From contig JABFSL010000004.1 of the NCBI GenBank assembly GCA_013140605.1, forward strand, positions 1 through 64,000: a DNA stretch of 64,000 nt, read 5' to 3'. Positions 16,707 to 26,668 of this stretch are shown piece by piece. Made by a program: the position numbers and the translations under genes. The stretch's first letter is position 1. Each line of letters starts with the position of its first letter. Source of the DNA: Anaerolineales bacterium (GTDB lineage Bacteria > Chloroflexota > Anaerolineae > Anaerolineales > Villigracilaceae). A model generated the notes under the pieces. That model saw only the letters and a list, made by a program, of their open reading frames with translations, made no database searches and was not told the origin of the DNA.

Positions 16707-17135
16707 ATGGACAATCTAAGTTGGATCATCACTGGCTTTGGAATATTTAGCGGTATCGCAGGCATAATATGCAGTGTTGCCATCCCAGTTTTGGTTATTG
16801 GAGGAATTGGATATTTTATACACAAGCGTAACCAGCAAAGCATGGCCTATCGTCAGGCAACACAATCCTGGCAAAACACAACAGGCACAGTGCTAATGTC
16901 GTCTGTGCAATCTCGGCGAAGCGGAAGGAGCCATTCCACATACCCTGTTGTTGTGTATCAATATGATGTAAATGAAAAAAACTATCAAAGCCAAACCATC
17001 AAGGCGGGCGAACAGTTTATTAATGTGCGCGTTATGGGCCAGGCACAAGCGACGGTGGCGCGTTATCCCATTGGAGTAACAGTCACCGTTTATTACAACC
17101 CAGCCAATCCTGCCGAATCTGCATTGGAAAGATAA
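16707..17135 (+). CDS. DUF3592 membrane protein
   Basis: A 142-residue protein: one or two N-terminal membrane helices (about 7-35), then a beta-rich domain with the DUF3592 pattern (TGTVLMSSVQSRRSG, YPVVVYQYDVNEKNYQS, YPIGVTVTVYYNPANPAESALE). The family is widespread and functionally uncharacterised. The ATG at 16707 follows AACAGGAG; a longer reading overlaps the upstream gene and is rejected. It sits just upstream of miaA with 18 bases between. Confidence 0.82.
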   Translation: MDNLSWIITGFGIFSGIAGIICSVAIPVLVIGGIGYFIHKRNQQSMAYRQATQSWQNTTGTVLMSSVQSRRSGRSHSTYPVVVYQYDVNEKNYQSQTIKAGEQFINVRVMGQAQATVARYPIGVTVTVYYNPANPAESALER

Positions 17136-17153
17136 CGGCTTCCTGCCAAAAAG

Positions 17154-18080
17154 ATGCCATCCAAACTTCCCCTCATTCTCATCATCGGGCCGACCGCTGT
17201 CGGCAAAACAGAACTCGCCATCCAACTCGCGGAAAGATTGAACGGCGAGATCATCTCTGCTGATTCACGTCTCTTTTATCGCGGCATGGATATTGGCACA
17301 GCCAAGCCCTCGCGTGAAGATCTGGCGCGCGTGCCACATTATTTAATTGACATTGTGAATCCAGATGAAACATTAAGTCTGGCGGTCTTTCAGGAAAAAG
17401 CAAAAGAGATCATTGCCGATATTCACGCGCGCGGCAAACTGCCCTTTTTGGTTGGAGGTACAGGACAATATATCCGCGCGGTGACTCAAGGATGGACTCC
17501 GCCTGAGGTTGTGGCAGATAAAAGGATGAGGGATGAATTAGAAAGGATGAATCAAGAAAAAGGCTCAGATTGGCTTCACGCTAGACTAAGAATCCTCGAT
17601 GCTGATGCAGCAGAAAAAATCGATGCCCGCAATGTAAGGCGAACAATCCGCGCGTTGGAAGTCATTTTGACTACGGGTAGAAAATTCTCGGAGCAGCGTG
17701 GGCAGGTTGAATCACCGTATCAACTGATTATGGTCGGCTTGACTCGTCCACGGCCTGAGTTGTATCAACGCGTGGACGAACGCATTGATCTCATGTTCGC
17801 AAATGGACTTATTGATGAAGTGAAGGGGCTGTTGAAAAAAGGTTACCCACCCACCCTGCCAAGTATGTCTGCACTTGGGTACCGGGAATGTGTCAGCGTA
17901 GTTAAAGGCCTGTTGACCGAGGAGCAGGTCAAAGTCGAGATGAGACGCGTGACCCGTATTTTCGTCAGAAGGCAGGCAAACTGGTTCAAGGAATCCGATC
18001 CAAGTATTATGTGGTTCCGAGTCAAAGATGGAGTTATCGAAGAAACCGAAAAATACATTCGACAATTGATTGACTTTTGA
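17154..18080 (+). CDS. miaA: tRNA dimethylallyltransferase
   Basis: A 308-residue enzyme that adds a dimethylallyl group to N6 of A37 in tRNAs reading UNN codons. The P-loop GPTAVGKT is at residues 12-19, ISADSRLFYRGMDIGTAKP provides the Asp general base and the substrate channel (usual S-Q is S-R here), VGGTGQYIRAV follows, and the ALGYRE and RRQANWF motifs of the C-terminal part are intact. The dimethylallyl donor comes from the isoprenoid pathway, which is also used by the polyprenyl synthase at 59276. The 3' end overlaps the promoter of the next gene. Confidence 0.96.
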   Translation: MPSKLPLILIIGPTAVGKTELAIQLAERLNGEIISADSRLFYRGMDIGTAKPSREDLARVPHYLIDIVNPDETLSLAVFQEKAKEIIADIHARGKLPFLVGGTGQYIRAVTQGWTPPEVVADKRMRDELERMNQEKGSDWLHARLRILDADAAEKIDARNVRRTIRALEVILTTGRKFSEQRGQVESPYQLIMVGLTRPRPELYQRVDERIDLMFANGLIDEVKGLLKKGYPPTLPSMSALGYRECVSVVKGLLTEEQVKVEMRRVTRIFVRRQANWFKESDPSIMWFRVKDGVIEETEKYIRQLIDF

Positions 18081-18098
18081 TTCTTGTTTGTATATACT
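18070..18098 (+). promoter_or_regulatory. Sigma-70-type promoter of the acyl-CoA ligase gene
   Basis: TTGACT (18070-18075), a 17-base spacer and TATACT (18093-18098). The -35 box overlaps the last codons of miaA, so the ligase can be transcribed on its own despite the short gap. Confidence 0.65.
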
Positions 18099-18126
18099 TC
18101 AATCATACCTTGAAGGAGGAGCAACT

Positions 18127-19821
18127 ATGAGCAACCGTCCGTGGCTGGCACATTATGATAAAGGTGTGCCTCAATCAATTGAATATCCGAAAGTGCCGTT
18201 GTTTCATTTTTTGGAGGAAGCTGCGCGCAAGTATCCTGACCGTGCCTGTACGATATTTAAAGGCGCGGTCATTTCTTATCGCGAGATGAATGCGCTGACC
18301 GATCACATGGCGGCCGCTCTCGTCGAGATGGGCGTGAAGAAGGGAGACCGGGTGGGAATCTTCATGCCGAACATACCGCAATTCGTGGTTGCGTATTTTG
18401 GCATCCTGAAAGCGGGCGGGACTGTAGTTGCTGTGAATCCCACGTACCCGGTCGATGAGATCATCATGCCGGCAAACGACGCAAATATTGAGATCATGTT
18501 CACAATGAGTCGTTTTTACGGTAAGGTGAAAGCCGCGCGCGAAAAATCAAAAATTAAGCGCATCATTGTCACAAACATCAAAGAGAGTCTTCCGCCGATC
18601 ACGCGTTTATTGTTCACGCTCCTCAAGGAGAAAAAAGAAGGCGACCATGTGGATGAGCTGGCAAGCGGCGATGTGTGGATGAAAGACCTGCTCGCGAAAC
18701 ACGCGAACTCACCCAAGCCGAAAGTGGATGTTACCCCCGACGATACCGCGATCTTCCAATATTCTGGCGGAACAACCGGCATTCCCAAAGCCGCAGTGGC
18801 GATGCACCGCAATGTAGTTGCAAATACACTTCAGATCAAAAACTGGATGACTGGTTTGGAGGAAGGCAAGGAAGTAGTGTTGATGGGCATTCCGCTATTC
18901 CATGTGTACGGCATGGTGGCGGGCATGAACTTTGGAATGGTGATTGGCGCAAGTTTGGTGATGGTGCCAAACGCGCGCGACTTGAAGGATGTTCTGGTCA
19001 ACATCAGCAAATACAAGGCGTCCATTTTCCCCGGCGTTCCATTGCTGTATAACAGCCTTAATAATCACCCGGATGTCAAAGCAGGCAAATATGATCTTTC
19101 ATCCATCAAGGCTTGCATCTCTGGTTCTGCTCCATTGATGCGCGAAACGAAGGAAGAGTTTGAGCGCCTGACGGGCGGTAAGTTATTCGAAGCTTACGGG
19201 CTCTCGGAAGCGCCGACTGGCACACACTGCAACCCATTGAACGGGGTAAACAAAGTAGGCTCCATCGGCATGCCTTTGCCAGATATGGATGTGAGAATTA
19301 TCAGTCTCGACGATGGCGAAACCGAAATGCCGCAAGGCGAGATCGGCGAGATCATTATCAACGGGCCGCAGGTGATGAAGGGTTATCACAATATGCCCAC
19401 TGAAACAGCCAATACCCTGCGACAATGGAACGGCGCGACATGGTTATACACCGGTGACATCGCCCGCATGGATGAAGACGGCTATTTCTATATCGTTGAC
19501 CGCAAGAAGGAACTGATCAAGCCCGGCGGCTTCCAGGTATGGCCGCGCGAAGTGGAAGAGGCGATCATGGATCATCCCAAAGTCTTGGAAGTTGGCGTGG
19601 GCGGCATCCCTGACCCGCATCGCGGCGAGACTGTCAAAGCGTGGGTTGTTGTGAAGCCCGGTGAGACTTTGACCGAAGAGGAACTCAAAGCTTTCTGCAA
19701 GGAACATCTTGCTCCATACAAAGTTCCCACCCACTATGAGTTCCGCACTGAGCTGCCCAAGACAACCGTTGGCAAGATCCTAAGACGTGAATTGGTGAGA
19801 CAGCATAAAGAAGGAAAATAA
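18127..19821 (+). CDS. fadD: Long-chain fatty-acid--CoA ligase
   Basis: A 564-residue AMP-forming acyl-CoA synthetase. The AMP-binding P-loop is YSGGTTGIPKAA, the A5-type motif EAYGLSEAPTGTHCNP, the hinge and nucleotide motif WLYTGDIARMDEDGYFYIVDRKKELIKPGGFQVWP, and the catalytic Lys in PKTTVGKILRREL near the C-terminus. It activates fatty acids to CoA thioesters in the cytoplasm, for beta-oxidation or lipid synthesis. The ATG follows AAGGAGGAG. Length and motifs fit long-chain ligases; chain-length preference cannot be read from sequence. Monocistronic between its promoter and a strong terminator. Confidence 0.92.
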   Translation: MSNRPWLAHYDKGVPQSIEYPKVPLFHFLEEAARKYPDRACTIFKGAVISYREMNALTDHMAAALVEMGVKKGDRVGIFMPNIPQFVVAYFGILKAGGTVVAVNPTYPVDEIIMPANDANIEIMFTMSRFYGKVKAAREKSKIKRIIVTNIKESLPPITRLLFTLLKEKKEGDHVDELASGDVWMKDLLAKHANSPKPKVDVTPDDTAIFQYSGGTTGIPKAAVAMHRNVVANTLQIKNWMTGLEEGKEVVLMGIPLFHVYGMVAGMNFGMVIGASLVMVPNARDLKDVLVNISKYKASIFPGVPLLYNSLNNHPDVKAGKYDLSSIKACISGSAPLMRETKEEFERLTGGKLFEAYGLSEAPTGTHCNPLNGVNKVGSIGMPLPDMDVRIISLDDGETEMPQGEIGEIIINGPQVMKGYHNMPTETANTLRQWNGATWLYTGDIARMDEDGYFYIVDRKKELIKPGGFQVWPREVEEAIMDHPKVLEVGVGGIPDPHRGETVKAWVVVKPGETLTEEELKAFCKEHLAPYKVPTHYEFRTELPKTTVGKILRRELVRQHKEGK

Positions 19822-19836
19822 GTGCAGTAAAAAGTA

Positions 19837-19869
19837 AAAAGAGTCCTCTGAATTTCAGAGGACTCTTTT
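19837..19869. terminator. Bidirectional terminator between fadD and ftsH
   Basis: AAAAGAGTCCTCTGAA pairs with TTCAGAGGACTCTTTT, giving a perfect long stem with A-runs and T-runs at either side, suitable for both convergent genes. Confidence 0.9.
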
Positions 19870-19894
19870 CTTGCTTCTCACTTATTACTCTTTA

Positions 19895-21763
19895 CTACGC
19901 CAATTGCGGTGTACCACTCTTCTTCTTGCCGAAAGGCGCTGGGAAAAGCAGTTCGAAATCTTCGCGGTTGATTGATTCAACTTCGAGAAGTTTCTGCGCT
20001 ACGATATCCAATTGCTTGCGATATTTCTTGACGGTCAGCTTGGCAGTTTTGTAGGCATCTTCCACGATCTTGCGGACTTCGCGGTCGATCTGCTCGGCGA
20101 CTGCTTCGGAGTAATCACGTTGTTCTGAAATTTCACGGCCAAGGAAGATCATCTCTTCTTTTTGACCATAGGACATGGTACCCATTTCAGTGCTCATGCC
20201 AAGGCGTTTGACCATGGCACGCGCCATGCTTGTCACTTGCTCAATATCGTTGGATGCGCCGGAAGTAATATCATCAAAGATCAATTCTTCAGCGGCGCGG
20301 CCACCAAGGGCCATTGCCAATGTGGCAAGCATCTTCTTGCGTGACATGAGGATGCGGTCTTCGTCAGGGCGGAACCAGGTCACGCCGCCGGCTTGTCCAC
20401 GGCCCACAATGGTCACTTTTTGCACGGGGTCTGCTTCAGCGATGGCGTTTGCCACTATCGCATGACCAGCTTCATGGTAGGCAATGATGCGCTTCTCTTC
20501 GTCGGAGATGAGCCTGGATTTACGTTCAGGTCCCATGACAACGCGTTCAATGGCCTCTTCCAATTCCGATTGGCCGATTGATTTTTTGTTGCGGCGGGCA
20601 GACAAAATCGCAGATTCATTGACGAGATTTTCCAGATCAGCGCCTGCAAAGCCGGGCGTGCCGCGAGCAATGGTAGCAAGGTCAGCGGCTGGATCCAAGG
20701 GCTTGCCCTTGACATGTACTCTGAGGATTGCTTCACGGCCTTTGACATCAGGACGATCCAATGTGACGCGGCGGTCAAAACGACCGGGGCGCATCAATGC
20801 CGGATCAAGAATATCGGGACGGTTGGTTGCGGCGATAATGATCACATTCGTATCTGTATCAAAGCCGTCCATTTCAACCAGCATTTGATTCAGCGTCTGC
20901 TCGCGTTCATCATGCGAGCCGCCAAGACCCGCTCCACGCTGACGGCCTACGGCATCAATTTCATCCACGAAAATGATACAGGGGGAATGTCGCTTGGCCT
21001 GGTCGAAGAGATCGCGCACGCGGCTCGCGCCAACGCCTACGAACATCTCAACAAATTCAGAACCAGAAATCGAGAAGAACGGGACACCCGCTTCACCGGA
21101 AACCGCTTTTGCAAGCAGGGTCTTGCCTGTGCCTGGAGGGCCAACCAGTAAAACACCCTTCGGAATACGCGCGCCGAGTTGAATGAACTTCTGCGGCTCT
21201 TTGAGGAACTCAACGATCTCTGCCAGTTCCTGTTTTGATTCTTCAGCGCCGGCCACATCAGCAAATGTGACGGTGGGATGCTCGCCGCTGAACATACGGG
21301 CACGGCTTTTACCAAAGGACATGGCCGCGTTATTACTGCCTTGTGCCTGGCGGAAAATAAACCAGAGCACGCCACCCATAAATAAAACGGGCAGAAGATA
21401 TAACGCGCCGCTCAGTACGCCTCCCCAAACGGAAGGAGCACGAACTTCGATAATGACATTTTCAGGGGCAAGTTGCTCGGTCGTAACGCCAAGGCTGCTA
21501 AGCTGTTCCACCAAAGTAGCATTTGACTCTTTACGAGATTCAACGCCTTCTTCTTCTGTCCCATCGGTATAAACCACGGTAATGGTATTATCGCTCTCAA
21601 TAATAATGCGAGCGACCTCACCATTTTGCACTTTTTGTGCCACTTGATTAATGGTAAGTGGCTCAGCCGCGCTGGGATTCTGACGGAAACCCATGTAAAG
21701 CATGGCGCCGATGGCGACGAACAGAAGGATGTACACAAAAATCGATTGACTACGGGAATTCAC
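19895..21763 (-). CDS. ftsH: ATP-dependent zinc metalloprotease FtsH
   Basis: About 622 residues. Two membrane helices (about 8-25 and 112-138) flank the extracytoplasmic domain; the AAA+ module has Walker A GPPGTGKT (208-215), Walker B IIFVDEID, and the second region of homology [20 protein letters not shown]; the peptidase site is HEAGH (430-434). It degrades membrane and short-lived soluble proteins as a hexamer. The chosen GTG at 21763 has GGAGGA four bases upstream; an in-frame TTG at 21775 lies within that ribosome site and is rejected. A strong extended -10 promoter sits just upstream. Confidence 0.97.
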   Translation of the reverse strand: MNSRSQSIFVYILLFVAIGAMLYMGFRQNPSAAEPLTINQVAQKVQNGEVARIIIESDNTITVVYTDGTEEEGVESRKESNATLVEQLSSLGVTTEQLAPENVIIEVRAPSVWGGVLSGALYLLPVLFMGGVLWFIFRQAQGSNNAAMSFGKSRARMFSGEHPTVTFADVAGAEESKQELAEIVEFLKEPQKFIQLGARIPKGVLLVGPPGTGKTLLAKAVSGEAGVPFFSISGSEFVEMFVGVGASRVRDLFDQAKRHSPCIIFVDEIDAVGRQRGAGLGGSHDEREQTLNQMLVEMDGFDTDTNVIIIAATNRPDILDPALMRPGRFDRRVTLDRPDVKGREAILRVHVKGKPLDPAADLATIARGTPGFAGADLENLVNESAILSARRNKKSIGQSELEEAIERVVMGPERKSRLISDEEKRIIAYHEAGHAIVANAIAEADPVQKVTIVGRGQAGGVTWFRPDEDRILMSRKKMLATLAMALGGRAAEELIFDDITSGASNDIEQVTSMARAMVKRLGMSTEMGTMSYGQKEEMIFLGREISEQRDYSEAVAEQIDREVRKIVEDAYKTAKLTVKKYRKQLDIVAQKLLEVESINREDFELLFPAPFGKKKSGTPQLA

Positions 21764-21792
21764 AGAATCCTCCAAATATGACTTACGGTCCG

Positions 21793-21820
21793 ATTATACC
21801 AAGACCACCCCTTAGACTAA
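21793..21820 (-). promoter_or_regulatory. Promoter of ftsH
   Basis: On the minus strand TTAGTC (21820-21815), 16 bases, then TGG-TATAAT (-10 at 21798-21793), an extended -10 promoter about 30 bases upstream of the GTG. Confidence 0.65.
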
Positions 21821-21977
21821 GCGTAAAAGGGAAATTTATATGATTCTCTAATACGGCTCTCTTTTAACTGAAAACTGCCTGCAAAAACTATCGAGCTTTG
21901 GTTTCGCTCTGAGAGTCTCAGGGACGAACATCACTTTTCATTATCTAAATTTATGCTTACAATAGTTTCCATAAACC

Positions 21978-22916
21978 ATGACAATAGACCCTAATAACCG
22001 CTCATTTCTTACACGCTTTGCCTGGCTTTCCATTGGCGCCGCCGTTCTCACCATAGCCCTAAAGACCATCGCCTATTTGCTGACAGGCTCGGTCGGTCTG
22101 CTTTCCGACGCGCTGGAATCTCTGGTTAACCTGGTTGGCGCGCTAATGGCGCTGGCAATGTTGACCATCGCCGCCCGCCCGGCAGATGAAGACCACGCCT
22201 ACGGTCACAGCAAAGCCGAATATTTTTCAAGCGGCGTTGAAGGGACTTTGATCGTCATCGCCGCCATCAGCATTATCATCACCGCCATTCCCAGGCTTAT
22301 CACCCCAAAGCCGCTTGAGCAAGTCGGGCTGGGATTGGCGGTTTCAGTCGGGGCTTCACTTGTAAATTTGATCGTGGCGCTGATCCTTATGAAAGCAAGC
22401 AAACGCTATCAATCCATCACACTGGAAGCCAATGCGAATCATTTAATGACGGATGTGTGGACATCGGGGGGAGTTCTGATCGGTGTCGGTCTGGTTGCCA
22501 TTACCGGTTGGCAGCGATTGGACCCAATTGTCGCGTTCATTGTCGCGGCGAACATCATCTGGTCTGGATATCGTATCGTGAAAATGTCAGCGCTGGGATT
22601 AATGGATACCGCGCTATTGGTTGAGGAACAAAACCTTGTCACAAAAGCACTGGAACCCTACGCCGAAAAAGGTGTGGAGTTTCACGCCCTTCGAACACGT
22701 CAATCAGGTGCGAGAAAATTTGTGTCGCTTCATGTAATTGTCCCCGGCCGCTGGACAGTCCATCGCGGTCATCGTTTATTGGAAAACATAGAAGCGGATA
22801 TCCGTCATGCCCTGCCAAACTCCACAGTATTCACTCATTTGGAGTCGCTCAACGACCCGGCTTCATGGGATGATACAAATTTGGATCGCACAGAAACCCC
22901 GCCTTTGGAAAAATAA
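21978..22916 (+). CDS. Cation diffusion facilitator family transporter
   Basis: A 312-residue proton-coupled metal efflux protein. Six membrane helices occupy about residues 12-215. Metal-site motifs are seen in helix 2 ([11 protein letters not shown], Asp in SDALE) and helix 5 ([16 protein letters not shown], His-x3-Asp), and the loop [12 protein letters not shown] is typical of the family. The C-terminal ~85 residues form the cytoplasmic ferredoxin-like domain ([24 protein letters not shown]). Likely exports Zn, Fe, Co or Mn; the metal cannot be told. A weak promoter, TTTTCA-17-TACAAT (21935-21963), lies just upstream. Confidence 0.93.
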   Translation: MTIDPNNRSFLTRFAWLSIGAAVLTIALKTIAYLLTGSVGLLSDALESLVNLVGALMALAMLTIAARPADEDHAYGHSKAEYFSSGVEGTLIVIAAISIIITAIPRLITPKPLEQVGLGLAVSVGASLVNLIVALILMKASKRYQSITLEANANHLMTDVWTSGGVLIGVGLVAITGWQRLDPIVAFIVAANIIWSGYRIVKMSALGLMDTALLVEEQNLVTKALEPYAEKGVEFHALRTRQSGARKFVSLHVIVPGRWTVHRGHRLLENIEADIRHALPNSTVFTHLESLNDPASWDDTNLDRTETPPLEK

Positions 22917-22969
22917 AAAAAATGGCTCTCCCGTTTCTGGTGGGATGATTGACAAACGTTGAGTTCTTT

Positions 22970-23026
22970 GCCGCTGATTGCGCGGATTTATTAAATCGAT
23001 TCGTGCAAATTAGCGAAATTCGTGGC
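22970..23026. repeat. Degenerate intergenic repeat between CDF and xth genes
   Basis: GCCGCTGATTGCGCGGATT ... AATTAGCGAAATTCGTGGC is an imperfect inverted repeat in the 155-base gap between two convergent genes. Nothing else is visible in the gap. Confidence 0.5.
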
Positions 23027-23071
23027 TAAGGTTTTGGGGTTTCCCATTAAAAGCGGTAGTACCAAACAAAC

Positions 23072-23833
23072 CTATATCAACACCAACTCCACGGGACAAT
23101 GATCTGAACCCATCACGTTTTCGTGAATGATCACATCCTTCACTCGCGGAAGAAGATTTTCGGAAATCAGGAAATAATCCAAACGCCAGCCTATGCCGCG
23201 CTGACGCGCGTTGAGGCGATACGTCCACCAGGTGTATTGAACTTTATCGGGATACAAATGTCGATACACATCCACAAAACCGTGACCCAAAAAATTTTGC
23301 ACCCACTCACGCTCTTCAGGCAGAAAGCCTGAAGTTTTTTCATTGGCCTTGGGATTCTTCAAATCGATAGGCATATGGGATGTATTGAAGTCCCCGGTGA
23401 TGATAATGCTCTCGCCTCTTTTATGAAGCTCGTCGCATAATTTCAACAAGTGGGAATAGAAGGCGAGTTTATAACCCACGCGCTGTTGTCCGCGCTGACC
23501 ATTCGGGAAGTAAATGTTGAATAGACGGCAACCAGCCGCAACGGTCTGAATGACGCGCCCTTCCACATCAAATTCGTCATCGCCCATGCCCATCACGATC
23601 TCATCAGGTTGTTCTTTATAGAAGGTTGTCACGCCGCTGTAACCCGGACGCTGCGCTGCATTCCACACATACGGCAATTGCAGTTGCGCGTGCTGCTCTT
23701 CATTTAACTGTTCTTCGCGTGCCTTTACCTCTTGCAGGCACAACGCATCAGGCTGCTGCGCAAAAGCCCAGTCCAATGCATTTTTGCCAAGCGCGGCACG
23801 AATGCCGTTCACATTCCAGGTAATGATTTTCAT
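23072..23833 (-). CDS. xth: Exodeoxyribonuclease III
   Basis: A 253-residue AP endonuclease/3'-exonuclease of the EEP superfamily. Visible active-site motifs: WNVNGIRAAL (Asn), LQEVKA (metal-binding Glu), FNIYFPNGQRG, ITGDFN (Asp/Asn), and the final VMGSDHCPVEL (Asp-His). It repairs abasic sites and blocked 3' ends. Length and motifs are standard for the XthA/ExoA group. It is divergent from the response-regulator gene, sharing a 57-base gap. Confidence 0.95.
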   Translation of the reverse strand: MKIITWNVNGIRAALGKNALDWAFAQQPDALCLQEVKAREEQLNEEQHAQLQLPYVWNAAQRPGYSGVTTFYKEQPDEIVMGMGDDEFDVEGRVIQTVAAGCRLFNIYFPNGQRGQQRVGYKLAFYSHLLKLCDELHKRGESIIITGDFNTSHMPIDLKNPKANEKTSGFLPEEREWVQNFLGHGFVDVYRHLYPDKVQYTWWTYRLNARQRGIGWRLDYFLISENLLPRVKDVIIHENVMGSDHCPVELVLI

Positions 23834-23890
23834 GATTAACCCTTGAAAATTTTTTATGGTAAACTTGCTTTAAGAGACAGGATAAAAAAA

Positions 23891-24286
23891 ATGGATAATG
23901 TAACTGTCAAAAGAATTCTTTGCATAGAAGATGAGCCTGAGATGATCGATCTTATTCGACTCATTCTTGGCCGCCGTGGTTACGAGGTTCATGGCGCAAC
24001 AGGTGGGGTTGAGGGTGCCCGCCTTGTGCGCGAATTGCTTCCTGACCTTGTGCTTCTTGACCTGATGATGCCTGATATGGATGGTTGGGAAGTATACCAA
24101 CAAATGAAAGCCGACCAAACAACACGCAACATTCCCGTGATCGTTGTCACCGCAAAAGCGCAAAACATTGATAAGGTCCTCGGGCTGCATATCGCAAAGG
24201 TGGATGACTACATCGCCAAACCTTTCGGTCCGCAGGAACTAATGGACAGCGTGGAAAGAATACTCGGCCAAAAAGCTACATCCTGA
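23891..24286 (+). CDS. Stand-alone response regulator receiver protein
   Basis: 131 residues, a single CheY-like receiver domain without an output domain. The acidic pocket is ED(E) near residue 12, the phosphoacceptor Asp is in VLLDLMMPDMDGWE, the switch Thr in VVTAK, and the Lys in AKPFGP. No histidine kinase gene is adjacent, so the partner is unknown. An extended -10 (TGGTAAACT, 23857-23865) lies upstream; the ATG at 23891 follows AGGA. A G+C-rich hairpin follows the stop. Confidence 0.92.
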   Translation: MDNVTVKRILCIEDEPEMIDLIRLILGRRGYEVHGATGGVEGARLVRELLPDLVLLDLMMPDMDGWEVYQQMKADQTTRNIPVIVVTAKAQNIDKVLGLHIAKVDDYIAKPFGPQELMDSVERILGQKATS

Positions 24287-24304
24287 AAATAAAATTTATC
24301 GTTG

Positions 24305-24328
24305 CAGGGCGGCGGAATGGCCGCCCTG
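24305..24328 (+). terminator. G+C-rich hairpin after the response-regulator gene
   Basis: CAGGGCGGC (24305-24313) pairs perfectly with GCCGCCCTG (24320-24328). The T-run is poor (TTCATTAGTT), so termination is plausible but leaky, allowing read-through to the DUF192 gene. Confidence 0.55.
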
Positions 24329-24346
24329 TTCATTAGTTACCACACC

Positions 24347-24718
24347 ATGCCGCGCCCCATCCACATCAACAATCTGACCAGAGCGATTGAACAACCTGCA
24401 CATGTGGGATACTGCGATTCGTTTCCATGCCGCTTACGCGGACTCATGTTCCGTTCCCGCCTCGGACTTAACGAGGGCCTGCTTCTGGTCGAAAAGCGTG
24501 ATTCACGCCTCGACACATCCATCCACATGTTCTTCGTTCCATTTGATCTGGCAGTCTTTTGGATCAATTCGGAAATGACGGTTGTGGACAAAATCATCGC
24601 AAAATCATGGCGACCTGCTTACTTTCCCAAAGCAGACGCAAAATACACTTTGGAGATACACCCCGACCGCTGGGGGGATTACGAAATTGGCGACAAGGTC
24701 GAATTCAAGAATGTTTAA
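24347..24718 (+). CDS. DUF192 family protein
   Basis: About 123 residues from the ATG at 24347. The DUF192 pattern is clear: CRLRGLMFRSRLGLNEGLLLV, then the short beta segments SIHMFFVPFDLAVFWINSEMTVVDKI and a terminal ALEIHPD-like strand (YTLEIHPDRWGDYEIGDKVEF). The family is a small beta-fold, often exported, of unknown function; here no signal peptide is visible. No clear Shine-Dalgarno precedes the ATG, and an upstream TTG in the hairpin is less likely. Its last eight bases overlap the start of the M23 peptidase gene, indicating translational coupling. Confidence 0.8.
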   Translation: MPRPIHINNLTRAIEQPAHVGYCDSFPCRLRGLMFRSRLGLNEGLLLVEKRDSRLDTSIHMFFVPFDLAVFWINSEMTVVDKIIAKSWRPAYFPKADAKYTLEIHPDRWGDYEIGDKVEFKNV

Positions 24719-26117
24719 ACGCGCAATAATCATCATATTTCTTCTAACCACTTTAATTTCATCCAAGCCTGCGTATGCTCAAGAGGCAAGCGGGCCTGTT
24801 TACATTGTTCAATCAGGCGACAGTCTCTCTTCCATCGCGGAATTTTTCAGCGTAAGCATCAATGAGCTGATGTCTGTCAACGGAATTTCAGATCCCAACC
24901 AACTGGATGCGGGACAGCAGCTTATCATTCCCGGCCTGGAGGGAGTTACTGGAATATTAAATGTGGAAGTCGTCAACTTTGGCGATTCATTCCGAAGCCT
25001 GGTTCGACGGACTCAAGTGTCGCAAGCCGTGTTCAAGAAGTTGAATCATGTGATCAGTCCCAGTCAATTCTATGTTGGCGTGGGGATGATCGTTCCTGCG
25101 CAGGATGAAAATAAAATTCTCAACACACGCATGTCAACCAGCACAGGGGAATCTCTGCTGGAATTGGCAGTCAAGCAAAATACGGATGTATGGACGCTTG
25201 CAGGTAATAATGGCCTGCAAGGTTCATGGGATGGACTGCCGGGAGACACACTCTTCGCAAGCGGCGAAAGCGCAGACCAAAACATTAGCGGTTTGCCATC
25301 CGCATTTATCAGCGCAGAGATACGCGACCTTCCAATCAAACAGGGCGGCACAGGCGTAATTACTGTGCAAACCATACCCGCAGTAACGTTGAGTGGAATA
25401 CTTGTTGACCATCCATTGCATTTCTTTCCAGCGGAGAATGGTACACAGGTGGCGCTTCAAGGTGTACATGCTTTGCTTGAGCCTGGGGTTTATCCATTGC
25501 GCCTCGATGCAACACTCGCTGATGGAAGCGTTCAGTCCTACGAACAATCGATTTTGATTGTCTCTGGAAATTATCCGGACGATCCGCTTTTGTATGTTGA
25601 CCCTGCCACCATTGACCCCGCTTCAACAGAACCTGAACAACAGCAGCTAATACAAATCACGATGCCTTCCAATCCAACAAAATATTGGAATGGTCAGTTC
25701 ATTTCCCCTGCAATTGCATATCCTGAGTTCGCTTTGTTTACTTCAAAGTATGGCAATCGCCGCACTTATATTGGACAAGGCACAAACCTGCAAGTTCAAG
25801 GGTTCCATACTGGGCTTGATTATGGTGGTGGAACGGGGCTGCCCATCACCGCGCCTGCGGCCGGGCAAGTTGTATTTGCAGGGTTTCTAACCGTGCGAGG
25901 AAACGCAACGATCATTGACCATGGCTGGGGCGTGTACAGTGGTTTCTGGCATCAATCAGAGATTCGGGTACAGGTCGGCCAAATGGTGCAACAAAATGAA
26001 GTGATCGGGTTGGTGGGCGGTACAGGCCGTGTGACAGGTCCACACTTGCATTGGGAATTGTGGGTGAACGGCGTGCAGGCAGATCCGCTCGATTGGCTGA
26101 ATCAGGCCTACCCGTAG
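24711..26117 (+). CDS. LysM-containing M23 family metallopeptidase
   Basis: A 468-residue exported protein. A signal peptide (residues 1-22, ending AYA) precedes a LysM domain (about 28-73: YIVQSGDSLSSIAEFFSVSINELMSVNGI), a second, degenerate LysM-like unit, a beta-sandwich middle region, and a C-terminal M23 domain (about 350-460) with the zinc/catalytic motifs GFHTGLDYGG (His-x3-Asp), and GPHLHWELWVNG (His-x-His). It would bind and cut peptidoglycan cross-links or act as an activator. Its ATG overlaps the 3' end of the DUF192 gene. Confidence 0.93.
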   Translation: MFKRAIIIIFLLTTLISSKPAYAQEASGPVYIVQSGDSLSSIAEFFSVSINELMSVNGISDPNQLDAGQQLIIPGLEGVTGILNVEVVNFGDSFRSLVRRTQVSQAVFKKLNHVISPSQFYVGVGMIVPAQDENKILNTRMSTSTGESLLELAVKQNTDVWTLAGNNGLQGSWDGLPGDTLFASGESADQNISGLPSAFISAEIRDLPIKQGGTGVITVQTIPAVTLSGILVDHPLHFFPAENGTQVALQGVHALLEPGVYPLRLDATLADGSVQSYEQSILIVSGNYPDDPLLYVDPATIDPASTEPEQQQLIQITMPSNPTKYWNGQFISPAIAYPEFALFTSKYGNRRTYIGQGTNLQVQGFHTGLDYGGGTGLPITAPAAGQVVFAGFLTVRGNATIIDHGWGVYSGFWHQSEIRVQVGQMVQQNEVIGLVGGTGRVTGPHLHWELWVNGVQADPLDWLNQAYP

Positions 26118-26126
26118 AAAGACGCG

Positions 26127-26155
26127 TTGCACTTCATCCATGAATATGTTAAACT
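26127..26155 (+). promoter_or_regulatory. Promoter of the cNMP-binding protein gene
   Basis: TTGCAC (26127-26132), a 17-base spacer and TGT-TAAACT (-10 at 26150-26155), an extended -10 form also seen before the response-regulator gene and rpsF (TGGTAAACT, 5971-5979). Confidence 0.6.
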
Positions 26156-26176
26156 CTTGAAAAGGATTTCAATTTC

Positions 26177-26668
26177 ATGAATAAACTTGTCAATTTCCTG
26201 AAGCAGAGCGATATCTTTTATCAATTCACACCAACACAATTGGAGTTGGTGGGAAACCTTTGTCAGGAAATTGTGTTTAATGCAGATGAACTCATTTTTC
26301 AGGAAAATAGCAGCAGCAAGGAATTGTATGTGATCGCGCAAGGTGAAGTGGATATTTTGATCAATCGCAGCGCAACAGGCGACTTTGAAAAAAAAGAAAC
26401 AACCGTTGCAGTCCTTCGAAGAGGCCAATCTTTTGGAGAGGTGGCTTTGGTGGATGAGGGACTCCGTTCCGCTTCGGCACGCGCAGTGCAAAAAGATACC
26501 CGGCTAATTGTCATACAACGTGACAAATTGATTATATTATGCGAAACATACCCTCAGCTTGGCTACCGTTTAATGTACAATCTGGCTGCCGACCTTGCCA
26601 TGAAAATCCGCAATACAGATCTGCGTATTCGCGAACAACTCCTTTACAAACCGCATGAAAAAAAATAA
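26177..26668 (+). CDS. Cyclic nucleotide-binding domain protein
   Basis: A 163-residue protein consisting of one CRP/FNR-type cNMP-binding beta-roll (about 10-130) with the phosphate-binding cassette RRGQSFGEVALVDEGLRSASARA (Glu, Arg). There is no C-terminal helix-turn-helix, so it is not a complete CRP-type activator and probably acts by protein contact. A C-terminal helical tail follows. It is monocistronic, with its own promoter. Confidence 0.87.
   Translation: MNKLVNFLKQSDIFYQFTPTQLELVGNLCQEIVFNADELIFQENSSSKELYVIAQGEVDILINRSATGDFEKKETTVAVLRRGQSFGEVALVDEGLRSASARAVQKDTRLIVIQRDKLIILCETYPQLGYRLMYNLAADLAMKIRNTDLRIREQLLYKPHEKK

Noticed and set aside
26177-26668. CRP/FNR transcription factor
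   Set aside because: The protein ends after the cNMP-binding domain; there is no helix-turn-helix.
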